Shown here: one piece after another, positions 31,786 to 40,538 of the stretch
How positions within the stretch are numbered: position 1 is the stretch's first letter
How the letters are laid out: each line of letters opens with the position of its first letter
NCBI RefSeq assembly: GCF_036946125.1
Contig: NZ_JAQIJT010000002.1
Location: 1,114,001-1,178,000 of the forward strand
DNA from: Sphingomonas adhaesiva
GTDB lineage: Bacteria > Pseudomonadota > Alphaproteobacteria > Sphingomonadales > Sphingomonadaceae
Length of the DNA: 64,000 nt
Reading direction: 5' to 3'
Translations under genes and position numbers: made by a program
The notes under the pieces: model-generated
What the model was told of the DNA's origin: nothing
The model's database searches: none
The model's input: only the letters and a program-made list of their open reading frames with translations

Positions 31786-33183
31786 TCAATCCCCCGCGAA
31801 CCCCCAGGCGGACACGCCGCGCTCCCGCTCGTTGACCAGCAGCGCGCGCCCCGCCGGCGCGGCCGAGCGTTGCGGGCATTCCGCGCGATAGCAGGTCCGG
31901 CACCCCGTTCCGATCGGCGTCGCGGCGCCCGCGACATCCACCCCCCGCGCCGCCGTCAGCGTCACCGCCTGCGCCGCCGCGACGCCCAGCCCGATCGCGA
32001 ACTCCGCCGTTACCGCTGACGCCCCCGCCCCGATGCTGCCGCCCTGCGCCGCCACCGTCCGGGCAAGCGTGAACCAGCGCGTGGCGTCCTCCATCTCGAC
32101 CAGTTGCGTCACGGTCGCACCGGGACGGTCGAAGGCGTGATGCAGCCGCCACAGCGGGCAGCGCCCCTCCGCCTCGACGAGCACCGACTGGCTCGCCCCG
32201 GCGTAACGCTTCGACGACTGGCCTGCCCGGTCGATGCGGATCATGAAGAAGGGCAGCCCCCGCGCGCCCACCCGCTGCAACGTCGTCAGCCGGTGCGCCA
32301 CCTGCTCGTATCCCGCCCCGAATCGCCGCTGCAGGATGTCGAGATCGTATCCCGTCGCCTCGCCCGCGCGTAAAAAGCGGGCATAGGGCATCATCAGCGC
32401 CGCCGCGAAATAGCCCGCCAGGTGTCGACGGAACAGTCGCTCCGCCGCACGATCGGCAAAGCCCGCACCGCGCGCCAGCGCCTCGATCTCGGCGCGCGCC
32501 TCCAGCTGCGCCAGCTGTACCGCCAGCGCGAAGGTCCGCGACGACGCGTCCAGCCGCTCGCTCAACTGCAACTGGCGCGCATGCAAGTCGAGGCGGCGGA
32601 GCAGGTCCGGCATCACCTCGACCGGCAGCACCCGGATCGCCAAGCCGTGCTTGACCCGCAGCCGCTCGACCAGCGCGCCGTACAGGTCGGCCGCGACGAG
32701 CCGCAGTTCGTCCGACAAGCCCTCCGCCGCCGCATCCAGATCGGGGAAATGATTGCGCCACCGCTCGATCTCGCGGCGCACGGTGCCGCCGGTATCGTCG
32801 GCCGCCGCCGCCACGGGCCCGACGCCGCCCACGCGATCGAACGCGCGTGCGAACGCCTCCGCGCCGCCGGGCGCCGCGGCGAGCCATTCCTCCACCTCGG
32901 CGCGGTCGACCTCCAGGTCGGCGAACATCGGATCGCCCAGTCGCCGCCGGATCGCCTCCGCTCCGCCCCCCGGCTCGCCCGCGGTCAGCGCGCGCGGATC
33001 GAAGTCGAACCGCTCCGCCAGCTGCACCAGCAGCCCCGCGGGCAGCGCGCGCTGGTTGCGCTCGATCAGGTTCAGATAGCTCGCCGACACCCCCAGCGCC
33101 TCGGCCATCGCCGCCTGCGTCAGTCCGCTGCGCCGCCGTAGCCGCTTGACCGCATGTCCCGCCAGCAGCTTCTCCCGCGCCAT
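31786..33183 (-). CDS. XRE/DUF2083 regulator (ScfR/RamB-like, short-chain fatty acyl response)
   Basis: A 465-aa regulator with an N-terminal Cro/CI helix-turn-helix (LTQAAMAEALGVSASYLNLIERNQ), an ImmA/IrrE-like middle (RLFRRHLAGYFAAALMMPYARF) and a C-terminal DUF2083 region ending GTGCRTCYRAECPQRS. In actinobacteria relatives such as RamB and PrpR bind acyl-CoA or Fe-S and control glyoxylate and propionate metabolism. It is transcribed away from aceA, and TGTAAATGGATTTACA lies 9 bp upstream of the start codon. That suggests autoregulation and control of the glyoxylate bypass. The middle domain has no HEXXH zinc protease motif. GAGGA immediately precedes the ATG. Confidence 0.88.
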   Translation of the reverse strand: MAREKLLAGHAVKRLRRRSGLTQAAMAEALGVSASYLNLIERNQRALPAGLLVQLAERFDFDPRALTAGEPGGGAEAIRRRLGDPMFADLEVDRAEVEEWLAAAPGGAEAFARAFDRVGGVGPVAAAADDTGGTVRREIERWRNHFPDLDAAAEGLSDELRLVAADLYGALVERLRVKHGLAIRVLPVEVMPDLLRRLDLHARQLQLSERLDASSRTFALAVQLAQLEARAEIEALARGAGFADRAAERLFRRHLAGYFAAALMMPYARFLRAGEATGYDLDILQRRFGAGYEQVAHRLTTLQRVGARGLPFFMIRIDRAGQSSKRYAGASQSVLVEAEGRCPLWRLHHAFDRPGATVTQLVEMEDATRWFTLARTVAAQGGSIGAGASAVTAEFAIGLGVAAAQAVTLTAARGVDVAGAATPIGTGCRTCYRAECPQRSAAPAGRALLVNERERGVSAWGFAGD

Positions 33184-33191
33184 TCCTCACC

Positions 33192-33207
33192 TGTAAATGG
33201 ATTTACA
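33192..33207. promoter_or_regulatory. Palindromic operator candidate for the DUF2083 regulator
   Basis: TGTAAAT-GG-ATTTACA, perfect 7-bp arms with 2-bp spacer, 9 bp upstream of the regulator's start. A half-site, TAAATGG (reverse strand), follows at about 33217-33224 in GGTAAATGGAGG. The AT-rich palindrome stands out in 67-70% GC DNA. It is positioned to repress or autoregulate the regulator and possibly the divergent aceA unit. Confidence 0.7.
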
Positions 33208-33356
33208 AAACGACCTCCATTTACCGCATTGAGGCCGACCGTGCGACACGAAACTTGAACGATGCCGGTTAGTCGGCACGCGATTCGTGGATTATCACAC
33301 TGGCATCCGGCGACGCCCGACCATGACCGGCCGTCGCCTCGAAAGGAGAGACCATC

Positions 33357-33512
33357 ATGACCACCGAACCGCAACGCAGCCGCGCCGTCTTCTCCACCGA
33401 GGACTTCGGGCTGATGAAGGAAGCCGTCGCGCACTACGTCCGCCAGATTGCCGACGATCCGCGCTCGTCGAAGTTCTCGAACCTCTATCACCGCCTCGGC
33501 CGGCTTGGCTGA
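33357..33512 (+). CDS. Small protein upstream of aceA (51 aa)
   Basis: ORF starting MTTEPQRSRAVFSTEDFGLM and ending NLYHRLGRLG. AAAGGAGAG is 7-8 nt upstream of the ATG. The composition is soluble and helical, without transmembrane or signal peptide. It lies in the leader of the aceA transcript between the regulator and isocitrate lyase and ends about 107 bp before aceA. Too small to match a named family from sequence alone, but the ribosome-binding site and codon use favour translation. Confidence 0.5.
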   Translation: MTTEPQRSRAVFSTEDFGLMKEAVAHYVRQIADDPRSSKFSNLYHRLGRLG

Positions 33513-33618
33513 CGCACCAGTTCCTGGGGAGGAAAGGTGTCCGCCGATGCAGGTTCGCCTGCGTCGGCGGTCATTTCCGACACCCGCCGCATCTCACAGA
33601 ACACGAAGGATCCCGCCC

Positions 33619-35214
33619 GTGACCTATCAGGACAACATCGCCTCCACCGCGCAGCTGATCTCCAGCTTCAACGGCACGTGGGACGGGATCGACGCGGAGT
33701 CGGTGGCGCGGATGCGGTTGCAGAACCGCTTCAACACCGGGCTCGACATCGCCAGGTACACCGCCGCGATCATGCGCCGCGACATGGCCGCCTATGACGC
33801 CGATCCCGCCAACTACACCCAGTCGCTGGGCTGCTGGCACGGCTTCATCGGGCAGCAGAAGCTCATCAGCATCAAGAAGCATTTCGGCAGCACGAAGGGG
33901 CGCTACCTCTATCTCTCCGGCTGGATGGTCGCCGCGCTGCGGTCCGACTTCGGCCCGCTGCCCGACCAGTCGATGCACGAGAAGACCAGCGTTCCCGCGC
34001 TGATCGAGGAGCTCTACACCTTCCTGAAGCAGGCCGATGCGCGCGAACTGGGCATGATGTTCCGCGAGCTGGACAAGGCGCGCGACGCGGGCAACGAAGT
34101 CGAGGCGCAGCGCCTGATCCATGCGATCGACAATTACGAGACGCACGTCGTGCCGATCATCGCCGACATCGACGCCGGATTCGGCAACGCCGAGGCGACG
34201 TACCTGCTGGCGAAGAAGATGATCGAGGCGGGCGCCTGCGCGCTCCAGATCGAAAACCAGGTGTCCGACGAGAAGCAGTGCGGCCACCAGGACGGCAAGG
34301 TGACCGTCCCGCACGAGGACTTCCTCGCGAAGGTCCGCGCCTGCCGCTACGCCTTCCTGGAGCTGGGCGTCGACGACGGCATCATCGTGACGCGAACCGA
34401 CTCGCTGGGCGCCGGGCTGACCAAGCAGATCGCCTATTCCAAGGAAAAGGGCGACATCGGCGACCAGTATAACGCCTTTCTGGATTGCGAGGAGGTGACC
34501 GACCTGTCGACCCTGCGCGGCGATGTCGTGATCGAGCGTGACGGCAAGCTGGTCCGCCCGAAGCGGCTGGCCAGCAACCTGTTCCAGTTCCGCGAAGGCA
34601 CCGGGGCCGACCGCTGCGTGCTCGACTGCATCACCTCGCTTCAGAACGGCGCCGACCTGCTGTGGATCGAGACGGAGAAGCCGCATATCGAGCAGATCGC
34701 CGGCATGGTCGACCGCATCCGCGAAGTGGTCCCGAACGCCAAGCTGGTCTACAACAACTCGCCCAGCTTCAACTGGACGCTCAACTTCCGCCAGCAGGTG
34801 TTCGATGCCTGGAGCGAGGCCGGTCGCGACGTCAGCGCCTATGATCGTGCCCGCCTGATGAGCGTGGACTATGACGCGTCCGAGCTGGCGCAGGAAGCGG
34901 ACGAGAAGATCCGCACCTTCCAGAAGGACGCAGCGGCACGCGCCGGCATCTTCCACCACCTCATCACGCTGCCGACCTATCACACCGCCGCGCTGTCGAC
35001 CGACAATCTCGCCAAGGAGTATTTCGGCGAGGCCGGGATGCTGGGCTATGTGAAGGGCGTGCAGCGTCAGGAAATCCGCCAGGGCATCGCCTGCGTGAAG
35101 CATCAGAACATGTCGGGCAGCGATATCGGCGACGATCACAAGGAATATTTCGCCGGTGAGGCCGCGCTGAAGGCGGGTGGCGCTCACAATACGATGAACC
35201 AGTTCGCCGCCTGA
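33619..35214 (+). CDS. aceA: Isocitrate lyase
   Basis: A 531-aa enzyme that splits isocitrate to glyoxylate and succinate, the first step of the glyoxylate bypass for growth on acetate and fatty acids. It belongs to the longer isocitrate lyase form. Catalytic segment is KQCGHQDGK (Cys221). Other conserved blocks are GCWHGFIGQQ, DIDAGFGNAEATYLL (Mg site) and the C-terminal QNMSGSDIGDDHKEYF. The GTG start at 33619 has AAGGA at 8 nt upstream. Thiolase and acyl-CoA ligases elsewhere in the window fit the acetate/fatty-acid lifestyle. A terminator follows. Confidence 0.97.
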   Translation: MTYQDNIASTAQLISSFNGTWDGIDAESVARMRLQNRFNTGLDIARYTAAIMRRDMAAYDADPANYTQSLGCWHGFIGQQKLISIKKHFGSTKGRYLYLSGWMVAALRSDFGPLPDQSMHEKTSVPALIEELYTFLKQADARELGMMFRELDKARDAGNEVEAQRLIHAIDNYETHVVPIIADIDAGFGNAEATYLLAKKMIEAGACALQIENQVSDEKQCGHQDGKVTVPHEDFLAKVRACRYAFLELGVDDGIIVTRTDSLGAGLTKQIAYSKEKGDIGDQYNAFLDCEEVTDLSTLRGDVVIERDGKLVRPKRLASNLFQFREGTGADRCVLDCITSLQNGADLLWIETEKPHIEQIAGMVDRIREVVPNAKLVYNNSPSFNWTLNFRQQVFDAWSEAGRDVSAYDRARLMSVDYDASELAQEADEKIRTFQKDAAARAGIFHHLITLPTYHTAALSTDNLAKEYFGEAGMLGYVKGVQRQEIRQGIACVKHQNMSGSDIGDDHKEYFAGEAALKAGGAHNTMNQFAA

Positions 35215-35235
35215 ACCGACTAAACTCGAATGCAG

Positions 35236-35272
35236 GGCGCCCGCGGGACTTGGGTTTCGCGGGCGCCATTTT
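35236..35272 (+). terminator. Rho-independent terminator of aceA
   Basis: Ten-base-pair stem GGCGCCCGCG (35236-35245) with CGCGGGCGCC (35258-35267), followed by ATTTTG. Good ending for the aceA unit. Confidence 0.7.
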
Positions 35273-35376
35273 GTGTCTGATATGTGACACCGGCAGATTT
35301 CTCGCCGGACGTCGCATGATCGCACCAGTTTGGCGGTCCAGGCATTGCGCGACGCGCACGTTCATGGAACAGCCAT

Positions 35377-35394
35377 CTCTCCTGTCAGGGAGAG
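35377..35394 (+). promoter_or_regulatory. Hairpin that can sequester the ribosome-binding site of the 78-aa gene
   Basis: CTCTCC (35377-35382) pairs with GGAGAG (35389-35394) across a short TGTCAG loop. The GGGAGAG is the Shine-Dalgarno sequence of the next ORF, so the stem would mask it and could regulate translation. Confidence 0.45.
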
Positions 35395-35399
35395 TGCAT

Positions 35400-35636
35400 A
35401 TGAAGTTCGGTACGTACCTGGTCGCCGCTGCGGCCGCCACGATGGCCGCCGCTCCGGCGATGGCCGCTCCGGCGAACCCCGCCGCCAGCCTGTCGGTCGC
35501 GAAGTCGGCGCGCGCGTCGACGTCGTCGGCCAAGAAGAACGAGCTGGCCGGTGGTGGCCTGCTGGTCGCGGTCCTGGCGGCTGCCGCCGTGGTCGCCGGC
35601 ATCGTCATCATCGCCGACGATTCGGACAGCAACTAA
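35400..35636 (+). CDS. Small exported protein with C-terminal membrane segment (78 aa)
   Basis: A signal-peptide-like N-terminus (MKFGTYLVAAAAATMAAAPA, cleavage near AMAA) is followed by a Ser/Lys-rich stretch and a hydrophobic span (about residues 51-71, GGGLLVAVLAAAAVVAGIVI). It ends ADDSDSN. Possibly an envelope or membrane-associated small protein. No family recognised. The start is fixed by GGGAGAG 6 nt upstream. Confidence 0.72.
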   Translation: MKFGTYLVAAAAATMAAAPAMAAPANPAASLSVAKSARASTSSAKKNELAGGGLLVAVLAAAAVVAGIVIIADDSDSN

Positions 35637-35691
35637 GTCTTGCTGACCGGGGAAGGGGAAGGAGAGCCATCCTCCCCTTCCCTTTTCTCTT

Positions 35692-37506
35692 CTACCCGAC
35701 CTTCGGCTCCGCCACCGCGCCCGGCGCCGGTTGCAGGTCGCGCGCGCCCTCGTCGGTTACGAACACACGGCGATGGCCCGCCCATCGCCCCGCCGCCTCG
35801 CTCGCGGTCCAGCGCACCACGAACGGCGAGGCCAGCCACCCGATCGTGATCGGCGCCAGCCACGCCGCCGCCATCGGCATCCACGGCGACAGCGCCAGCA
35901 GCACCAGCCCCGCCCCGACGTGCCAGCGGTACCGCGGCATGATCTCGCCGAGCGTCAGCCCGTCGCTGCTGCGGTTCTGCGGATGCCATTCCGCGCGTCG
36001 CTGCCGCGCGATCCCGATCAGCTCGATCGTCTGCGTCAGCGCGATCGCAGGTGCGGCCAGCATCGACAGCGGCACATCGACCGCGACCGACCGCAGGATC
36101 GCCCGCTTCCCCCCCAGCGCGGCGCGGCGGTCCGGATCGCCGATGACGTGTAACACCCCCATCAGCTTCGGCCCGAACAGCAGCGCCAGCGTCACCCCCA
36201 GCACGGTGCCCGACGCGTCGGCCGCCAGCAGCCCTTCGTCCCCGCGCACCGCCAGCGCCACGCTGACCGCGATCAGCAGCAGCCACAGCGGCGACGCCAG
36301 ATAGCCCGCTGCACCCAGCAGCAATTGCAGGCGGTTGATCCAGTGGAAGCCGGAGGCATGGAGCAATCCCAGATGCTGGAGATTGCCCTGCGCCCAGCGC
36401 CGGTCGCGCACCGCCGCATCGATCAGCGTCGGGGGATATTCCTCGAACGTGTCGTCCGCCATCACCATATGGACGCGCCAGCCGCGCCGCCGCAGCAATG
36501 CCGCCTCCAGCACGTCGTGGCTCATGATGGTGCCCCCGAACGGCGGCTTGCCCGGCAGTTCCGGCAGCCCGCAGCTCTGCGCGAACGCCGCCACGCGGAT
36601 CAGCGCATTGTGGCCCCAGAAGGTCGCCTCCGATCCCGACCACCACACCAGCCCGGCGGTCGAGGCGGGGCCGTAGACGCGGCTGGAAAACTGCATCCAT
36701 CGCTGGAACAGGGTATGGGCGCCGATGACCTGCGGCACGGTCTGGAGCAGCGCGACATCCGCGCGGCGGTCGAGGATCTGCGCCATGCCGATGATCGTCC
36801 GCCCGCCCATCAGGCTATCCGCATCGAGCATCAGCATATAGTCGTAGGCGGCGCCGAACCGGCGCAGCCACTCCGCGATATTGCCCGGCTTGCGCCCGAT
36901 GTTGCGCTCGCGCCGCCGGTAATAGACCGCGCCGTCGAGCCGCCCGGCCAGTGCCCGCCACGCCGCGCGCTCCTCCGCCTCACGCTCGGGCGCGGAGTCG
37001 CTCAGGATGAAGAGGTCGAACGCCGGCGCGGCCCCCGCCGCCGCTAGCGCGCGCGCCATATGCCCCAGCCGCTGGCAGACCGCGACGATATCCTCGTTGT
37101 GCACCGGCATCAGGATCGCGGTGCGCCCCTCCAGCGGGTCGGACCATTGCGGAACCGGCGTGAAGCCGGGATGCAGCCCGGTCGCGAGCAGGATATAGCC
37201 GATGGCGGTGTTGATGAACCCGAACGCGATCAGCGCGAACAGCGGGAAGAAGGTCGTCAACAGGACGACGTCCATCACCCCCAGCCCGTCCGCCAGCACC
37301 GCCTCCTTCAGCGCGGTGGATGCCGCCAGCGCCACGACGCCGGTCAGCAGCACCAGCAGGATACGCCGCGCCAGCATGTCGTTCGCCGATCCGACGCGCT
37401 CGACCGGCCCCGACGGGGCGCTTTGCGGCGGCGGCGGTCCGTCGAAGCGCTGCACCGGCATCGCCAGCGGCGCCTCGGGCGGCAGATCGCGGATCATGTC
37501 CGTCAC
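35692..37506 (-). CDS. opgH: Glucans biosynthesis glucosyltransferase MdoH/OpgH
   Basis: A 604-aa inner-membrane family-2 glycosyltransferase that polymerises UDP-glucose into osmoregulated periplasmic glucan. Two N-terminal transmembrane helices come first. The catalytic domain has LMPVHNEDI (nucleotide-sugar), SDSAPEREA and the metal-binding LMLDADSLMGG. The acceptor-site block reads TIMSHDVLEAALLRRRGW, followed by DRRWAQGNLQHL (the QxxRW-like motif). Further C-terminal transmembrane spans complete it. GTG start at 37506 overlaps the opgG stop (GTGA), so OpgG and OpgH are coupled. Shorter than E. coli OpgH (about 850 aa), mainly at the N-terminus. Confidence 0.92.
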   Translation of the reverse strand: MTDMIRDLPPEAPLAMPVQRFDGPPPPQSAPSGPVERVGSANDMLARRILLVLLTGVVALAASTALKEAVLADGLGVMDVVLLTTFFPLFALIAFGFINTAIGYILLATGLHPGFTPVPQWSDPLEGRTAILMPVHNEDIVAVCQRLGHMARALAAAGAAPAFDLFILSDSAPEREAEERAAWRALAGRLDGAVYYRRRERNIGRKPGNIAEWLRRFGAAYDYMLMLDADSLMGGRTIIGMAQILDRRADVALLQTVPQVIGAHTLFQRWMQFSSRVYGPASTAGLVWWSGSEATFWGHNALIRVAAFAQSCGLPELPGKPPFGGTIMSHDVLEAALLRRRGWRVHMVMADDTFEEYPPTLIDAAVRDRRWAQGNLQHLGLLHASGFHWINRLQLLLGAAGYLASPLWLLLIAVSVALAVRGDEGLLAADASGTVLGVTLALLFGPKLMGVLHVIGDPDRRAALGGKRAILRSVAVDVPLSMLAAPAIALTQTIELIGIARQRRAEWHPQNRSSDGLTLGEIMPRYRWHVGAGLVLLALSPWMPMAAAWLAPITIGWLASPFVVRWTASEAAGRWAGHRRVFVTDEGARDLQPAPGAVAEPKVG

Positions 37507-38987
37507 GTCAGGTCGAGCGGGAACAGCAGGGTTTCCCCCAATGCCGCAGCGCCGCGGCGAAGGAACAATCGTACGTCGGCGGTCGCATTCGGGTCGGGCG
37601 CGATATCCGCCGTGACGCGCCAGCGGTCGCGCTGCCCGACGACGGGATAGGCGGCACTCGCCAGCAGACGCCCGTGCGCTATCGACAGGTCGGCGACGAC
37701 CCCGCTGTCGCGCGTCAGGCCGATCAGACCGTCGCCCTGATAATCCACCACCAGCTTGCGCGCACCGGCCACCGCCGCGGCGCCCGGACGCCCGGCGTCG
37801 CCGACCCGCGCGTCGACCACCCGCGCGCCCCGATCGGCGCTCGGATCCTGCGACGTCCAGCGCAGACGATAGTCGAATTGAAGCCGCTGCCCGGCCCGTG
37901 CCGGCGCCGCGGGCACCCAGAAGGCCGCGACATTGTCCACCGTCTCGCTTGTGGTCGGAAAGGCGTACAGCATGATCTCCCCCGCGCCCCATGTTCCGCG
38001 CGGTTCGACCCACAGGTCGGGGCGGCGGTCGTAGAAGGCGCCGTCGTCCTGATAATGATCGAACGCCCGGTCGCGCTGGATCAATCCGAAGCCGCGCACG
38101 TCCGTCGCGTCGAAACTGTCGGTCGTGGGACGCGCTGGATTGCGCAGCGGTCGCCACAGTCGCTCGCCCCCGGCGGTCCATATCGCCAAGCCGTCGGAGT
38201 CGTGGATTTCCGGACGCCAGTCGGTCGCACCGCGCTGGGCGCGATCGTCATACCAGAACATGCTGGTCGCCGGCGCGATGCCCAGCCGCGCGATGTCGCG
38301 GCGCAGGTGGAGCACCACCGACACGTCCTGCATCACGCCCCCGTCATGCGTCGACGTGAACCGGCATGCGCCCGTTACGCTCTCCCCGTCGAGCAGGGCG
38401 TAGATGACGTGGCGCGTGCCCGTGGGCTCGATCCAGAATTCGGTGAAGCGCGGAAACTGCTCCCGCCCGTCCAGCCCGGTATCGATCGCGACGGCGCGCG
38501 CGGACAGGCCGTATTGGTCCTGCGACCCCGCCGCGCGGAAGTAGGTGGCGCCCAGGAAGGCGAGCCAGTCGCTCTCGCGTCCCGCTTCCATGATGCGGAA
38601 CCCCGCAAAGCCCGGCGGAACGGATGCCTTGGCCTCGAACAGGTCGGGCGAGAACGCGACCGCCCGCGCGCGGCCACCCTCCACGATGTTGATCGCGACC
38701 GGCAAGGTCGCGCCATTTCCCAGCGGGAACAGCCGGATGCCGCCCGCCAGCGTACGATCGGGGCGGAAGCGGATCGCACCGACCGCATCGAAATCGATGG
38801 CCGCCGCCGCGGCCACGGGGGTCGGGGGGCGATACGGCTGGCGGGCCAGCGCGGCGGCGCGTTGCTGAACGATGTTCCACGAGAAGGGCGTCCCCGCCCC
38901 GGGAGCGGCACGCGCGGCGAAGGGAAGCGCGGTCAGCGCGCCGCCGGCGATCATCAGGCTGCGTCGGTCGATCAATGGCATGGGCAT
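37503..38987 (-). CDS. Glucan biosynthesis periplasmic protein OpgG/OpgD
   Basis: A 494-aa periplasmic protein that processes or branches the glucan backbone made by OpgH. The N-terminus has a Tat-type signal DRRSLMIAGGALTAL. The mature sequence has the OpgG/D beta-sandwich features FRPDRTLAGGIRLFPLG, YFRAAGSQDQYGLSARAVAID, FTEFWIEP and GEIMLYAFPTTSE. A Tat signal points to OpgD-type export. It is upstream of opgH with GTGA overlap. Confidence 0.9.
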   Translation of the reverse strand: MPMPLIDRRSLMIAGGALTALPFAARAAPGAGTPFSWNIVQQRAAALARQPYRPPTPVAAAAAIDFDAVGAIRFRPDRTLAGGIRLFPLGNGATLPVAINIVEGGRARAVAFSPDLFEAKASVPPGFAGFRIMEAGRESDWLAFLGATYFRAAGSQDQYGLSARAVAIDTGLDGREQFPRFTEFWIEPTGTRHVIYALLDGESVTGACRFTSTHDGGVMQDVSVVLHLRRDIARLGIAPATSMFWYDDRAQRGATDWRPEIHDSDGLAIWTAGGERLWRPLRNPARPTTDSFDATDVRGFGLIQRDRAFDHYQDDGAFYDRRPDLWVEPRGTWGAGEIMLYAFPTTSETVDNVAAFWVPAAPARAGQRLQFDYRLRWTSQDPSADRGARVVDARVGDAGRPGAAAVAGARKLVVDYQGDGLIGLTRDSGVVADLSIAHGRLLASAAYPVVGQRDRWRVTADIAPDPNATADVRLFLRRGAAALGETLLFPLDLT

Positions 38988-39054
38988 GCCAACCGGCTAG
39001 ACGCCGCAATGTTGCGTTGCAAAATCGGCGCGACGAGCCGCACTCCGCGCGCGG

Positions 39055-39810
39055 TCAGAGCGACTGCCCGTCGTCCAGATCGATCACGCTGCCCGTCACA
39101 TGCGCGCTGGCGTCGCTCGCAAAGTACAGCAGCACGTCGTCCAGCGCATCGATCGGCAACACTCGCCGGCGGTGGAACGCCGCGATCTGCGCCTTGCCGC
39201 CCTCGGTCCGGAACCAGTCGCCGTTGATCTCGGTCTGGATATAGCCGGGCTGGATGACGTTGACGTTGATCCCCGCCCGCACCCACTCGCGCGCCAGATT
39301 GCGCCCCAGATGCGCGACCGCCGCCTTCGACGCGGCATAGGCGCTGTCCCCCGTCGCGGTTTGATGCGCGGTGATCGACCCGATCAGGACGACCCGCCCC
39401 TTCCCCGTCTCGCGCGCGCCGGCCGCGATCAGCCGGCGGGCGGCCTCGCGCGCGGTCAGGAACACCCCCATGAAATTGACGTCGATGGTCGATCGCAGCG
39501 CCGCCAGGTCGACGTCGGTCGCGCGCCCGGCGTTGCTCTGCCCCGCGTTGGCCACCACCGTGTCGATGGTGCCGAACGCCGCCTCCGCCTGGTCGAACGC
39601 CGCGCGCACGGACGCCTCGTCGGTCACGTCCATCGCCAGCGGGAGCGCCGCCGCGCCGAGCCGCTCCGCCAGCGCCGCGACGCGGTCGACCCGCCGCGCT
39701 GCGATCGCGACGCGTGCGCCCGCGGCGACGAACCGCTCCGCGAAATGCGCGCCCAGCCCGGACGATCCCCCGGTGATGAGCGCGACGCGCCCGGTCAGGT
39801 CGAATGCCAT
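39055..39810 (-). CDS. SDR family oxidoreductase
   Basis: A 251-aa classical short-chain dehydrogenase/reductase with NAD(P)-binding GGSSGLGAHFAERF near the N-terminus, NAGQSNAGR, and the catalytic Tyr and Lys in DSAYAASKAAVAHLGRN. A C-terminal HVTGSVIDLDDGQSL is typical of FabG-like proteins. Cytoplasmic. It lies 18 bp after the cytochrome b561 gene in the same direction, so possibly co-transcribed. Substrate unknown. Confidence 0.88.
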   Translation of the reverse strand: MAFDLTGRVALITGGSSGLGAHFAERFVAAGARVAIAARRVDRVAALAERLGAAALPLAMDVTDEASVRAAFDQAEAAFGTIDTVVANAGQSNAGRATDVDLAALRSTIDVNFMGVFLTAREAARRLIAAGARETGKGRVVLIGSITAHQTATGDSAYAASKAAVAHLGRNLAREWVRAGINVNVIQPGYIQTEINGDWFRTEGGKAQIAAFHRRRVLPIDALDDVLLYFASDASAHVTGSVIDLDDGQSL

Positions 39811-39828
39811 CGATCAATCCTCCGTAAA

Positions 39829-40458
39829 TCAGGCGCGACCCAGGCCCATCCGCCCCAATTGGCGACGCCGGTCGATGAACTGATGCTTCAGCGCACCCGC
39901 CACGTGCAGGACCAGCAGCGCCAGCATCAGCCAGCCACCCAGACCATGCAGCGTCTCCAGCCGCTCGTGCACGTCGCGCTGCCCGGCCACGCCCTCCGGC
40001 GCGCGGCCCATCTCGTTGATCGGGCCGATCAGCGGCAGCGGCACGGCGTTCCAGATCATGATCGGCCCCCGCTTGCGCACCGGCTTGCCCGCCGCCGCAT
40101 AGGCCGCGCCGGGGGAGCCGGCAGGCGGATTGGCCGATACCATCGCCCAGCCCGTCAGCGGCAACGCCAGCATCGCGACATACAGCAGCGCATGGACGCC
40201 ATGCGCCAGCGCGCGCTCGGGGGCCGACATCGGCAGGAACGGCGGCGGCCGGTGGGTCAGGCGCCACAGGACCCGAACCACGGTCAGGACCAGAATGGTG
40301 ATCCCCGACGAGATATGGAAGGCGAACGCGCCGTCCGGCAACCATTCGCCGAACAGCCCGGTCGCCAGATTGTAGAGGATCAGCGCCGCGATCGCCCAAT
40401 GCAGGACGATCGCCACGTTGGAATAGCGCAATGCTCGCCCCTCATCCCGACCCGCCAT
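39829..40458 (-). CDS. Cytochrome b561 family protein
   Basis: A 209-aa four-helix membrane cytochrome with conserved His residues in helix 1 (VLHWAIA), in FHISSGITIL, in HGVHALLY and near the C-terminus (RLETLHGLGG, LLVLHVAGALKHQF). The GPINEMGR loop sits near residue 147. It carries electrons through the inner membrane, probably from the quinone pool to an electron acceptor. Start at 40458 (MAGRDEGRALRYSNVAIVLH). Upstream of the SDR. Confidence 0.87.
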   Translation of the reverse strand: MAGRDEGRALRYSNVAIVLHWAIAALILYNLATGLFGEWLPDGAFAFHISSGITILVLTVVRVLWRLTHRPPPFLPMSAPERALAHGVHALLYVAMLALPLTGWAMVSANPPAGSPGAAYAAAGKPVRKRGPIMIWNAVPLPLIGPINEMGRAPEGVAGQRDVHERLETLHGLGGWLMLALLVLHVAGALKHQFIDRRRQLGRMGLGRA

Positions 40459-40538
40459 TCGTTTCGCCTCCGCATCCGTGTCGCCTTGCTTGACGAAAGC
40501 GGCGTCGACGTCAATCGCGGTGCACGGAGGAACCGATC

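Noticed and set aside
33571..35325. 584-codon minus-strand frame opposite aceA
   Set aside because: Antisense shadow. Isocitrate lyase on the plus strand is unambiguous.
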